From positions 3,100,001 through 3,164,000 of the forward strand of contig OY969816.1 in the NCBI GenBank assembly GCA_963703385.1: DNA of 64,000 bases, written 5' to 3'. The notes beneath the pieces are model-generated. The model was not told the origin of the DNA. It searched no databases and saw only the letters and a list, made by a program, of their open reading frames with translations. This DNA comes from Rhodoblastus sp963703385 (lineage in GTDB: Bacteria > Pseudomonadota > Alphaproteobacteria > Rhizobiales > Beijerinckiaceae). How positions within the stretch are numbered: position 1 is the stretch's first letter; the number at the start of each line of letters is the position of its first letter. Below, one piece after another: positions 35,673-44,005 of the stretch. Both the position numbers and the translations under genes were made by a program.

Positions 35673-36182
35673 ATGACCACTGCCCACCGTTATTGGGTCC
35701 GCTCGCCCGATGGGCGCGTCGCCTACGGCTTCGAGCGCGAACAGGTCGCCATTTCGGTCGCGCTCGAATATGGGGTCGGCGCGGCGGTCGTCGACACGCT
35801 GGCCCAGGCCTATATGCCGATGCTGCAAATCGTCGAGCGATGCGAAGGCGAGTTGCGCCTCATGCTCGGGCCGGTCGGCGGCTGGGACACCGGCCAATTC
35901 GGCCTCGACCGCGATCTGATCGAGGCGATCAAGAAGGGTCGGGCGGAGATTGTTCACGCCTTCCTCGCCAAGGGCGCTTCGGCCAACGCCGCCGACGACC
36001 GGGGCGGACGCGCCCTGCATTGGGCGGCGGCGCGCGGCGAGGCGAGCGTTGTCGATCTGCTGCTGAACCACGGCGCCGACATCGCCGCGCTCGACGCCTC
36101 GGGCCGCTCAGCGCTAGCGGTGGCCGAGGCGCGCGGCAAAAAGGATGTCGCCGATCTGCTGCGCAGCCGCGGCGCGCGTTGA
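35673..36182 (+). CDS. Ankyrin-repeat protein in the sulfur locus
   Basis: 169 residues. The first ~75 are an unrecognised domain (HRYWVRSPDGRVAYGFEREQ). Three ankyrin repeats follow: DLIEAIKKGRAEIVHAFLAK, ALHWAAARGEASVVDLLLNH, and ALAVAEARGKKDVADLLRSR. Starts at ATG 35673 after AAGGAGCGTGAAA. It sits between the sat terminator and aprBA, so it has its own transcript. Ankyrin repeats bind proteins; an Apr/Sat partner is only a guess. Confidence 0.75.
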   Translation: MTTAHRYWVRSPDGRVAYGFEREQVAISVALEYGVGAAVVDTLAQAYMPMLQIVERCEGELRLMLGPVGGWDTGQFGLDRDLIEAIKKGRAEIVHAFLAKGASANAADDRGGRALHWAAARGEASVVDLLLNHGADIAALDASGRSALAVAEARGKKDVADLLRSRGAR

Positions 36183-36638
36183 ACGCATCGTTCGGCGTTA
36201 AGATCTCGTCAGATTCCCCTTGCCTGTTTTTCGTCCGGCTTTATCCTGCGCGGGCTTCTGCCGATTGCCGTGGCCGACCAGCAAAGGCTCCGTTCGGGAA
36301 ATTCGTCCCTTTAGAATAACTCTAGACTGGGCGCGCAGGTCTCGAAGGGGCGGGGTCAAGCTTTCTTTGATGAATATTTTTGGATGATTTGATCGCTTTT
36401 CACAAACAATTGGCTACGCCTTCCGCGGAATCAAGCGTTTTCGCGGCATTTACTGGAACGCCGCCCGCGCCAACGATCCAAAAACGTGATCCGGGCACAT
36501 ATTCCAATATTGTAATATCCTGTACGCGTGATATAAGCGACGCTGCGATGCGCGGCCTGGGCGGCTACGAGGCCTGGTGGGTGCCCGCGCGATTTAACCT
36601 TATGAAGCGCCAAGCCTAATTGAGTTGGGAGGACAACG
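36183..36638. other. Long leader region upstream of aprBA
   Basis: About 455 bases. An open frame at 36380-36619 lacks recognisable homology and good codon bias and is not called. AT-rich stretches near 36500 (CCAATATTGTAATATCC) are candidate promoter or activator sequence for aprBA. The ribosome-binding site GGGAGGACAACG precedes aprB. Confidence 0.45.
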
Positions 36639-37064
36639 ATGCCGACTTTTGTACACACGGACAAGTGTGACGGCTGCAAAGGGGGACAGGTCACTGCGTG
36701 CATGTATATCTGCCCGAATGACCTGATGAAGCTCGACACAGTACGCATGAAGGCGTTCAACCAGGAGCCGGATCAGTGCTGGGAATGCCAGTGCTGCGTC
36801 AAGGCTTGCCCGCAGCAGGCCATCGAGGTCCGCGCCTTCCAGGATTGGGTTCCGATGGGCGGCGCCGCGATCCCGCTGCGCACCGACAACGCCATCATGT
36901 GGACCATCAAGTTCCGCGACGGCGAGATCAAGCGCTTCAAGTTCCCGGTTCGCACCACCCCGGTCAGCTCGATCGACCCCTACGGCAACAAGCCGGCCCC
37001 GGGCGACCTCAACGACCATCGCTTCTTCACCGAGGAAGGCAAGGAGCTGCCGCGCATCTCGTGA
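36639..37064 (+). CDS. aprB: Adenylylsulfate reductase beta subunit
   Basis: 141 residues. Two 4Fe-4S sites: DKCDGCKGGQVTACMYICP (Cys10, 13, 21, 25) and QCWECQCCVKACPQQAIE (Cys47, 50, 53, 57). The C-terminal tail (DLNDHRFFTEEGKELPRIS) embraces AprA. It relays electrons between the FAD of AprA and the electron partner (QmoAB). Cytoplasmic. aprA begins 103 bases later. Confidence 0.97.
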   Translation: MPTFVHTDKCDGCKGGQVTACMYICPNDLMKLDTVRMKAFNQEPDQCWECQCCVKACPQQAIEVRAFQDWVPMGGAAIPLRTDNAIMWTIKFRDGEIKRFKFPVRTTPVSSIDPYGNKPAPGDLNDHRFFTEEGKELPRIS

Positions 37065-37166
37065 CGCACGGCCGCTGATATCCGCAAAACAAGAACATCA
37101 TCTGACTTGAGCGCGTGGGCCCGGCTGCATTGTGCCGGGAGTCGCGTTACGGGAGTTTAGTGAAAA

Positions 37167-39119
37167 ATGAGCGAACCGAGCTTTGGCAATCCCGAGATCG
37201 TTGAGATCGAAACCGACATCCTCCTCGTTGGCGGCGGCATGGCCGCTTGCGGCGCCGCCTATGAGGCCAAGCGCTGGGCCGGCGACAAGGTCAAGATCAC
37301 CCTGGTCGACAAGGCCGCCATGGACCGCTCCGGCGCGGTCGCGATGGGCCTTTCGGCGATCAACACCTATCTTGGCCAGAACACCCCGGAAGACTACTGC
37401 CGCTACGTTTCGGCTGACCTTATGGGCATCACCCGCGACGACCTCGTCTATGACGTCGGCCGTCACGTCGACGATTCGGTGCACCTGTTCGAAGAATGGG
37501 GTCTGCCGATCTGGAAGGAAATGGAAGGCGGCCGCGTCGACGGCGCCAGCTGGCAGAAGGCCGGCGGCCTGACCCTCAAGGACGGCGGCAAGCCGGTGCG
37601 TTCCGGCAAATGGCAGATCATGATCAACGGCGAAGGCTACAAGCCGATCGTCGCCGAAGCCGCCAAGAAGGCCCTCGGGATGGAGAACATCTACGAGCGC
37701 GTCTTCATCGTGAAGTACCTGCTCGACGCCAACAACCCCAACCAGGTCGCGGGCGCGGTCGGCTTCTCGGTTCGCGAGCACAAGCTCTATGTCTTCAAGG
37801 CCAAGGCGATCCTCAACGTCGCCGGCGGCGCGGTGAACGTGTTCCGTCCCCGCACCACGGGCGAGGGCATGGGCCGCGTGTGGTATCCGGTGTGGAACGC
37901 CGGCTCGACCTACGCCATGGCGGCGGAAGTCGGCGCCGAGCTGACCATGATGGAAAACCGCTTCGTCCCGACCCGCTTCAAGGACGGCTACGGCCCGGTC
38001 GGCGCATGGTTCCTGCTGTTCAAGTCCAAGGCGACCAACGCCTTCGGCGAGGACTATGTGGTCAAGAACGCGGACATGCTCACCGCCTTCGCGCCTTACG
38101 ACAAGGCGGTCGTGGTGCCGTCCTGCCTGCGCAACCATGCGATGCTCAAGGAAATGAAGGATGGTCGCGGTCCGATCCTGATGGATACGCCCACCGCGAT
38201 GAAAAAACTCGCCGAGACCCTCACGCCGAAGGAAGTCAAGCACCTCGAAGCCGAGGCCTGGGAAGACTTCCTCGACATGTGCATCGGCCAGGCCGGCGTT
38301 TGGGCGGGTCTGAACATCCGTCCGGAACAGCAGGTTTCCGAACTGATGCCGACCGAGCCCTATCTGCTCGGCTCGCATTCCGGCTGTTGCGGCATCTGGG
38401 TGTCGGGTCCGTCGGACATCGCGCCGCCGGAATGGCAGTGGGGCTACAACCGCATGACCACGGTCAAGGGCCTGTTCACCGCGGGCGACGGCGTCGGCGC
38501 CTCGGGCCACAAGTTCTCGTCGGGCTCGCATGCCGAAGGCCGCATCGCCGGCAAGAACATGGTCAAGTTCTGCCTCGACCATGCTGACTACAAGCCGGAG
38601 CTCAAGGGCGACATCAAGGCGATCACGGAAGAGATCTATCGTCCGGTGCGCAACTACTTCGAGCACAAGGACAAGACCACCGCCGAGGACATCAATCCGT
38701 TCTACATCACGCCGCGCATGTTCCAGATGCGTCTGCAGAAGATCATGGACGAATACGTCGCCGGCGTCGCCACCTACTACCAGACCAATGCGGAAATGCT
38801 GAAGCGGGCGACGCATTACCTCACGATGCTGAAAGAAGACAGCGTCAACATGCGCGCCAAGGATCTGCATGAGCTGATGCGCGCCTGGGAAAATTACCAT
38901 CGCCTGTGGACTGGCGAGGCGCATATGCGCCACATCCAGTTCCGCGAAGAAACCCGTTATCCGGGCTTCTATTATCGCGCCGATTATCCCAATCTCGACG
39001 ACGCCAACTGGAAAGTGTTCGTCAACTCGCGCTTCGACCCCGAGACCAAGACCTGGGCCCTCAAGAAGGTTCCGCACAAGGATCTCGTGCCGAAGGTCTA
39101 CGGCGCCGCCAAGCACTAA
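37167..39119 (+). CDS. aprA: Adenylylsulfate reductase alpha subunit
   Basis: 650 residues. FAD-binding DILLVGGGMAACGAAYEAKR and the AprA markers VDKAAMDRSGAVAMGLSAIN, GRVWYPVWNAGSTYAMAAE, KSKATNAFGEDYV, GSHSGCCGIWVSGPSDIAPP and SSGSHAEGRIAGKNMVKF are all present. Length matches the family. It interconverts APS and sulfite plus AMP. With Sat it should work oxidatively (sulfite to APS) in this alphaproteobacterium, but the direction cannot be read from sequence. Terminated by a strong hairpin. Confidence 0.97.
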   Translation: MSEPSFGNPEIVEIETDILLVGGGMAACGAAYEAKRWAGDKVKITLVDKAAMDRSGAVAMGLSAINTYLGQNTPEDYCRYVSADLMGITRDDLVYDVGRHVDDSVHLFEEWGLPIWKEMEGGRVDGASWQKAGGLTLKDGGKPVRSGKWQIMINGEGYKPIVAEAAKKALGMENIYERVFIVKYLLDANNPNQVAGAVGFSVREHKLYVFKAKAILNVAGGAVNVFRPRTTGEGMGRVWYPVWNAGSTYAMAAEVGAELTMMENRFVPTRFKDGYGPVGAWFLLFKSKATNAFGEDYVVKNADMLTAFAPYDKAVVVPSCLRNHAMLKEMKDGRGPILMDTPTAMKKLAETLTPKEVKHLEAEAWEDFLDMCIGQAGVWAGLNIRPEQQVSELMPTEPYLLGSHSGCCGIWVSGPSDIAPPEWQWGYNRMTTVKGLFTAGDGVGASGHKFSSGSHAEGRIAGKNMVKFCLDHADYKPELKGDIKAITEEIYRPVRNYFEHKDKTTAEDINPFYITPRMFQMRLQKIMDEYVAGVATYYQTNAEMLKRATHYLTMLKEDSVNMRAKDLHELMRAWENYHRLWTGEAHMRHIQFREETRYPGFYYRADYPNLDDANWKVFVNSRFDPETKTWALKKVPHKDLVPKVYGAAKH

Positions 39120-39130
39120 TGCAATAAATG

Positions 39131-39166
39131 TTCGGGGCCGGCTGAGCCGGCCCCGAATTTTTTATT
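39131..39166 (+). terminator. Terminator after aprBA
   Basis: TTCGGGGCCGGC and GCCGGCCCCGAA form a perfect 12-bp stem with loop TGA, followed by TTTTTTATT. Confidence 0.93.
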
Positions 39167-39305
39167 CTTGCACAAGATCTCCGCCGAAATTGCGCCATGT
39201 TTTTATGTCGCAATATCAGCACCTTGGAATTCGGGTCCGGCTTAATACTAAAGCAAAAAACATATCCAGGCGGACCCGTGACGCTATAACTGGGGGGGTA
39301 TCGTC

Positions 39306-39743
39306 ATGAAAGTCGTCAGTTTTCTGCAGGCCGAACAACAGAAGCTCAGCACGTGCGCGGCTGAGGAGACCATTGAAACGGTCGCCAAACGGTTGAGCGC
39401 GCTCAATATCGGCGCCCTGCCGGTTTGCGGCGCCAATAACGCGCTGGTGGGCGTGATTTCCGAGCGCGACGTGGTCCGCGGCATGGCCAAGGATGGCTGC
39501 AAGGTCGCCGAGCGCCGCGTCCGCGACCTGATGACGCGCGAAGTGGTCTGCTGCGACCAGACCACGACCATGGCCGACGCCGAAAAGATGATGTATCAGA
39601 GGCGCGTGCGCCACCTCCCGGTCGTCGAAGCCGGAAGAGTGGTCGGTCTTCTCTCGATCCGCGACGTGATGGCTTGGCGCATTCAGGAATTGAAAACCGA
39701 GCTCAACGTATTGCGCGACATCGCGATCGTCTCGCGCGGATAA
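39306..39743 (+). CDS. Two-CBS-domain protein
   Basis: 145 residues, almost entirely a CBS pair: LNIGALPVCGANNALVGVIS followed by ERDVVRGMAK, then RVRDLMTREVVCCDQTTTMA with RVRHLPVVEAGRVVGLLSIR and DVMAWRIQE. CBS pairs bind adenine nucleotides (AMP, ATP, S-adenosyl-methionine), which would suit a sensor beside AMP/APS chemistry; that link is inference. Own transcript between the apr terminator and the next gene. Confidence 0.88.
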   Translation: MKVVSFLQAEQQKLSTCAAEETIETVAKRLSALNIGALPVCGANNALVGVISERDVVRGMAKDGCKVAERRVRDLMTREVVCCDQTTTMADAEKMMYQRRVRHLPVVEAGRVVGLLSIRDVMAWRIQELKTELNVLRDIAIVSRG

Positions 39744-39912
39744 TGGCGGTTCACGCGCCATTTCGGCGGGTCTATGATGGCCTGAGCGGCCTTCGCGGGA
39801 ACGCGTTTGGCGGACGAAGGTTCGCCGGACGCGTTTTGCCGTTATGTCAGACTGATGTGACCGTCCCGAACGGCGCTTGGCGTCGTCGAGTAAACGTAGT
39901 GTGAGGAAGCAA

Positions 39913-40881
39913 GTGCCGAATAAACCTGATGATGAAGAGTTGACCCCGAACGCGGCCGACGCCGATCTTGAATATCGGAACGAGGAAGAGCGCCGCCGGC
40001 AGGCGGAATCCGACCTCGACGTGCCGATCGTGTCGGCCATTCGCGACGGCGCGGATACCCCCGTCGTGCCGGTGCGCCTGACGGGTTCGGCCTCGTTCTG
40101 CTTCCATTGTCACCCCGGCGTGTCCTGCTTCAACGAATGTTGCCATGACACCGACATCACGCTGACGCCCTACGATCTCATCCGCATCGGGCGCGCGCTC
40201 GGCATGTCTTCGGGCGAGGCCGGCCGCGTGTTCGGAACCGAGGCCGTGCATGACGCCTCCGGGATGCCGATCCTGAAATTGAAGCGCGTCGACAAGGGCG
40301 AGGCAAAGCGCCCCTGCGTCTTCCTCGATCCCGAAAAGGGCTGCTCGATCTATGGCGACCGCCCCGCGGCCTGCCGCTATTATCCGCTTGGCCTCGCCTC
40401 GGTGAAGATGAAGGGTCATGACGCGCCTGAGGATTTCTATTTCCTCGTCAAGGAGCCCCACTGCAAGGGCCATGAGGAAAGCCGCGAGCAAACCGTCGCA
40501 GAATTCCGCGCCGAGCAGGGTGTTGAGATCTATGACGAGCGCAATCGCAGCTGGATTCACATCCTGATGAAACTGGCCTCGTGGAAGATGCTCGGCGGCC
40601 CTTACGGCAAGGAGACGGACGAGCAGACGAAGAAAATGTTCTTCATGGCGACCACCGATCTCGACGCGTTCCGCCGTTTCATTTTCGGCACCAGCTTCCT
40701 GCAGCGCTATGCGATCGATCCGGAAATGCATCAGAAGCTTCAGGAAGACGACGAGACCCTGCTCCTCCTGGCGCTCGACTGGTTGCGCACGATCCTGTTC
40801 AACGAACCGACTCTGCCGTTGCGCGAGGAAGTGCTGCAGGGCTCCATCGCCAAGGCGCGCGCGGGCCTCGGGGGGACGTGA
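39913..40881 (+). CDS. YkgJ-family cysteine-cluster protein
   Basis: About 322 residues from GTG 39913 (AGGAAGCAA in front); in-frame GTG 39901 is an alternative. Cysteines cluster as SFCFHCHPGVSCFNECCHDT, then RPCVFLDPEKGCSIYGDRPA with ACRYYPLG, the YkgJ (CxxxxCxxxCC... CxxxxxxxCxxxxxRPxxCRxxP) pattern thought to bind a metal or Fe-S cluster. The C-terminal ~150 residues are unrecognised. Function unknown; co-located with sulfur genes. Confidence 0.75.
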   Translation: MPNKPDDEELTPNAADADLEYRNEEERRRQAESDLDVPIVSAIRDGADTPVVPVRLTGSASFCFHCHPGVSCFNECCHDTDITLTPYDLIRIGRALGMSSGEAGRVFGTEAVHDASGMPILKLKRVDKGEAKRPCVFLDPEKGCSIYGDRPAACRYYPLGLASVKMKGHDAPEDFYFLVKEPHCKGHEESREQTVAEFRAEQGVEIYDERNRSWIHILMKLASWKMLGGPYGKETDEQTKKMFFMATTDLDAFRRFIFGTSFLQRYAIDPEMHQKLQEDDETLLLLALDWLRTILFNEPTLPLREEVLQGSIAKARAGLGGT

Positions 40882-40892
40882 TCGTCCCTTCA

Positions 40893-40947
40893 CCCCTCAC
40901 CCATAGCCCGTCGAAAGACGGGCGTCTCTTCCGCAAGGGGCGAGGGG
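40893..40947. repeat. Branched palindrome between YkgJ and phosphoesterase genes
   Basis: CCCCTC (40893) pairs with GAGGGG (40942), and inside it GCCCGTC-GAAA-GACGGGC (40906-40923) forms a tight tetraloop hairpin. Looks like a small intergenic repeat rather than a clean terminator (no T-run at once after it). Confidence 0.5.
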
Positions 40948-40978
40948 CGTTTTGCGTTGACGCCAGAGGAAACTATCG

Positions 40979-41494
40979 GTGATTTTTTTCACTTCGGACA
41001 CGCATTTCGGACACCAGTTCGCGCTGACCAAGCGCAAGCGCCCCTTTCCCTCCGTGCCGGCGATGGACGAACATTTGGTCGCGCGCTGGAACGAGACCGT
41101 GGGCGTGAATGACGAAGTCTATCATCTCGGCGACGTGGCGCACCTCGAACATGGCGGGCTCGCCGAGACGCTGGCGCGGCTCAACGGGCGTCTGCATCTC
41201 GTTCTCGGCAATAACGACGGCCGCGAGGCGATGGAGGCGACCGGCCGCTGGGAAACCATCGCCGACATGCGCGAGCTGACCATCGGCGATCAGCGCCTGT
41301 TTCTCTGCCATTATCCCCTGCGCGAATGGCCCAACGCCTGGCGCGGCGCCTGGCATTTGTTCGGCCATGTGCATGGCAAGTTCGACAAGGACCCGCACGG
41401 CTTGAGCATGGATGTCGGCGTCGACAGCCATTTTTATGCGCCGATTTCCCTGGAGGCGATCACTCAGCGCCTTCAGCGCGCCGCGGCCGCCTGA
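40979..41494 (+). CDS. Metallophosphoesterase
   Basis: 171 residues from GTG 40979 (GAGGAAACTATCG in front). The calcineurin-like metal motifs are in order: FTSDTHFGHQ (DxH), VYHLGDVAHLE (GDxx), LVLGNNDGR (GNxD/N), LCHYPLREW and HLFGHVHGKF (GHxH). Similar to small bacterial phosphoesterases with HYP and GHVHG motifs. Substrate unknown. Confidence 0.87.
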   Translation: MIFFTSDTHFGHQFALTKRKRPFPSVPAMDEHLVARWNETVGVNDEVYHLGDVAHLEHGGLAETLARLNGRLHLVLGNNDGREAMEATGRWETIADMRELTIGDQRLFLCHYPLREWPNAWRGAWHLFGHVHGKFDKDPHGLSMDVGVDSHFYAPISLEAITQRLQRAAAA

Positions 41495-41588
41495 CAGCCC
41501 AACATCAAACTTTTTCTCGTTCCCGCGCGTATTCCGATTGCGCGTTTTGCGCAACCGGCGGAAAATTTGGCGCGAAAAGGGGGAGGAA

Positions 41589-42857
41589 ATGTCGACGGAT
41601 TTCACGCTCGATTCGGGCGCGGCTCTGTCCGGCGCCGACCAGCAGGTCGTGGCCGAGGACGGTCTGGCCGATCTCGAATTCGAACTGAGCTGGGACGGCC
41701 CGGACGGGCGTCACGTGGACAGGCGCCGCGCCTTCGGCGTGAACATGTGGCGCGATTTCTTCCCGCCGCGCCTCGACGCCGCCCTTCTCGGCAAGGCGGT
41801 GGGAGAGACGGCGTCCATCGAATTCGCTCCCGGAACCCTGTTGGAGGATCGCCGTCCCGCCCAGGTCCGCGAAATCCCGCTGGCGTCCTTCGACGCCGCC
41901 GCCGCCGGCCTCGGCGATCCGCGTCCGGCGCGCGGTCGCGTCCTGCCGCTCGGGATCCTGCACAAGGCCGGCATAGGCGGAGTCCACAGCGGCAATCGAC
42001 GGCCGTTCCGGGTCCTCGACGTCGGCACCGAAACTTTTGTCGCCGACCTCAATCATCCGCTCGCGGGCGCAAAACTGCGTCTATCGGCGAAAGTGCTCGG
42101 CGCGCGCAAGAAGCGATCGGAATTCGGCGGCCGCAGCCGGGATTTCATCGCCGAACTGACCGACGGTCCCGGCATCCAGGCGCGGGCCGGCGGCGCGCCT
42201 ACCGATTTTTTCGCCGACGGCTGGTCTGCGCGCGCGGTCGAAGGCGACGACGCGGTTTTTTACTCGATCCCGCGCATGGTCGTTCACCTCGACCGGCGCG
42301 CTCTCGCGACGATTTCTGCGCTTTACAGCGATCTGCTGCCCGCAAAGGGCGCCGTTCTCGATCTGATGAGCAGCGTCGAATCCCATTTGCCGTCCGGGCG
42401 GTCCTTCGAACGGGTCGCCGGCCTCGGCCTCAACCGCGAGGAACTCGACCAGAATGCCGCGCTGACGGAACCAATCGTCCAGGACCTCAACGCCAAGCCC
42501 CATTTGCCCTTTGCCGACGCCAGTTTCGACGCCGCCCTGTGCACGGTCTCGATCGAATATCTGACCCAGCCGGTCGAAGTCGTCGGGGAAGTCGCGCGCG
42601 CGTTAAAACCCGGCGCGCCTTTCGTCGTGACCTTCTCGAACCGCTGGTTTCCGCCCAAGGCGATCCGTGTCTGGAAAGACATGCATCCCTGGGAGCGGCT
42701 GGGCTATGTCATGGAGCTGTTCCTGCGCAGCGGCGTTTTCACCAACCTGCACACCTTCAGCCTGATGGGCGACCCCCGGCCGGCGGACGACGCGCATAGT
42801 CGCGAAACCGATCTTTCCGACCCTGTTTTCGCGGTTTGGGGCCAACGAAAAGGCTGA
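41589..42857 (+). CDS. FKBP-like domain fused to a SAM-dependent methyltransferase
   Basis: 422 residues from ATG 41589 with GGGAGGAA upstream. N-terminal ~25-180: a SlyD/FKBP-like module (KAVGETASIEFAPGTLLEDR, VLDVGTETFVADLNHPLAGA, KLRLSAKVLGARKKRSEFG). C-terminal ~230-420: a class I methyltransferase (GAVLDLMSSVESHLPSGRSF as motif I, LPFADASFDAALCTVSIEYL, VARALKPGAPFVVTFSNRWF). Motif I lacks GxGxG but DLMSS is usual for one methyltransferase-11 subgroup. The FKBP half lies in front of the methyltransferase, an unusual order and pairing. Substrate unknown. Confidence 0.72.
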   Translation: MSTDFTLDSGAALSGADQQVVAEDGLADLEFELSWDGPDGRHVDRRRAFGVNMWRDFFPPRLDAALLGKAVGETASIEFAPGTLLEDRRPAQVREIPLASFDAAAAGLGDPRPARGRVLPLGILHKAGIGGVHSGNRRPFRVLDVGTETFVADLNHPLAGAKLRLSAKVLGARKKRSEFGGRSRDFIAELTDGPGIQARAGGAPTDFFADGWSARAVEGDDAVFYSIPRMVVHLDRRALATISALYSDLLPAKGAVLDLMSSVESHLPSGRSFERVAGLGLNREELDQNAALTEPIVQDLNAKPHLPFADASFDAALCTVSIEYLTQPVEVVGEVARALKPGAPFVVTFSNRWFPPKAIRVWKDMHPWERLGYVMELFLRSGVFTNLHTFSLMGDPRPADDAHSRETDLSDPVFAVWGQRKG

Positions 42858-42898
42858 CCGGGCGCGACAGCGGCGCGCGAAAACCGCTAAAAAAGTTC

Positions 42899-42938
42899 GG
42901 CGCGAGAATCCGGCCGACAGCGGCAGGATTCTCGCTCC
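42899..42938. repeat. REP-like palindrome between convergent genes
   Basis: GCGAGAATCC (42902-42911) and GGATTCTCGC (42926-42935) form a perfect 10-bp stem over a 14-base loop. The arm is extended to GGCGCGAGAATCC on the left. Same family as hairpin 2 of the cluster at 15695-15734. It may terminate both flanking genes. Confidence 0.75.
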
Positions 42939-42975
42939 GAAAAATCAATTCCGCGCGGATGGCGCGGCATGGGCG

Positions 42976-43884
42976 TCACTTCTTCGCCATGCCTTCCAGC
43001 TTTTCCGAACGGATGATGTTGCGCTGGAGCGCGGCGTCCTTTTCCCCGTCCATGCCGAAAGCCACCGCCATCAGCTGGGAATAGAAGACCACCGGAATGT
43101 GGTAATTCGTGCCGAACTTCTCGTTGATGAGCGGCTGGTACATTTCGACATTGGTCTGGCACAGCGGACAGGGCGTCGAAATAACGTCGGCGCCTTGTTT
43201 GGCGGCCTCTTCGACGATCGCCTTCATCAGGTGCAGGGTTCGATCCGGGCTCATCACCGCCACCGAGCCGCCGCAGCACGAGGTCTTGTGCTTGAACGGC
43301 ACCGGCTCGGCGCCGCAGGCCTTGGTGAACTCGTCGAGGAAGGTCGGATCGTCGTAGGCGTCGTAGTCGCCGCCGGCTTCGGTGCCGGCGAAGGGCCGCA
43401 CCGTCTGGCAGCCGACATAGCCGGCGACCTTGAGGCCCTTGAGCGGATTGGTCACGCGTTTTTCGATGGCTTCGACGCCGACGTCATTGACCAGAACTTC
43501 GCAGGCGTGACGCACCTTGAGGTCGCCGTCATAGCTCATGCCGGCTTCGGCGAGCGCCTCGTTGACCTCCGCCTTTTTCTTCACGTCGGCCTTGATCTTC
43601 TCATTGCCGCCATGGGTGTTGAGATAGCAGGCGGCGCAGCCGGTAATGACGTCCTGCGTTCCTCTTTTGCGCGCCTGGGCGAGATTGCGCCCCGTCAAAG
43701 CAAGATTGGGCAATTGGCCGCCGCCGATATGGCCGATCGAGGCGCCGCAGCAGTTCCAGTCCTCGATGTCCTCCATCTCGATCCCGACTTCCGGCATGAC
43801 GGCGCGCAAAGATTCGTCGAGATGTTTCCCGCTGCCCTGCGAGGAGCAGCCGGGATAATAGGTCATGGTCTTTTTCTCGGTCAT
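42976..43884 (-). CDS. hdrB: Heterodisulfide reductase HdrB-like subunit
   Basis: 302 residues. Two complete CCG (cysteine-rich) motifs: first C13, C45-C46 (DWNCCGASIG), C83 and C86 (TGCAACYLN); second with GYVGCQTVRP, KTSCCGGSVA and TPCPLCQTN. In Hdr and QmoC-type complexes these bind noncubane 4Fe-4S clusters. ATG 43884 with GAGGATCGG upstream. Last gene of the qmoA-qmoB-hdrC-hdrB set; a palindromic repeat separates it from hdrC. Confidence 0.92.
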   Translation of the reverse strand: MTEKKTMTYYPGCSSQGSGKHLDESLRAVMPEVGIEMEDIEDWNCCGASIGHIGGGQLPNLALTGRNLAQARKRGTQDVITGCAACYLNTHGGNEKIKADVKKKAEVNEALAEAGMSYDGDLKVRHACEVLVNDVGVEAIEKRVTNPLKGLKVAGYVGCQTVRPFAGTEAGGDYDAYDDPTFLDEFTKACGAEPVPFKHKTSCCGGSVAVMSPDRTLHLMKAIVEEAAKQGADVISTPCPLCQTNVEMYQPLINEKFGTNYHIPVVFYSQLMAVAFGMDGEKDAALQRNIIRSEKLEGMAKK

Positions 43885-43902
43885 GTCCGATCCTCAGCCG
43901 CT

Positions 43903-44005
43903 TAGAGCATTTTCCGTTCCTTTGGAATCGGAAGAATGCTCTAGCTTATTGTTTCAACGCATATTCTTGTCCAAAAAGTCTGCAACTTTTTGGGAATATG
44001 CTCTA
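43903..44005. repeat. Two-hairpin intergenic repeat bounded by TAGAGCAT ends
   Basis: The element starts TAGAGCATT and ends ATATGCTCTA. The first hairpin (43903-43943) pairs TAGAGCATT with GAATGCTCTA and TTCCG with TCGGAA. The second (43960-44002) pairs GCATATTC with GAATATGC and CCAAAAAGT with ACTTTTTGG. Bipartite palindromes with AGAGCAT tips are widespread repeats in Hyphomicrobiales. Here the repeat supplies the TAG stop codon of hdrC. Confidence 0.82.

Noticed and set aside
36380..36619. 79-codon plus-strand gene upstream of aprB
   Set aside because: No ribosome-binding site, no family, codon use unlike neighbours; kept as aprBA leader.
37098..39116. 672-codon open frame on the minus strand across aprA
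   Set aside because: Shadow of aprA; no recognisable domain or ribosome-binding site.
41567..42799. Second plus-strand frame inside the FKBP-methyltransferase gene
   Set aside because: Arg/Ala-rich shadow in another frame; the 41589 frame has clear domains.
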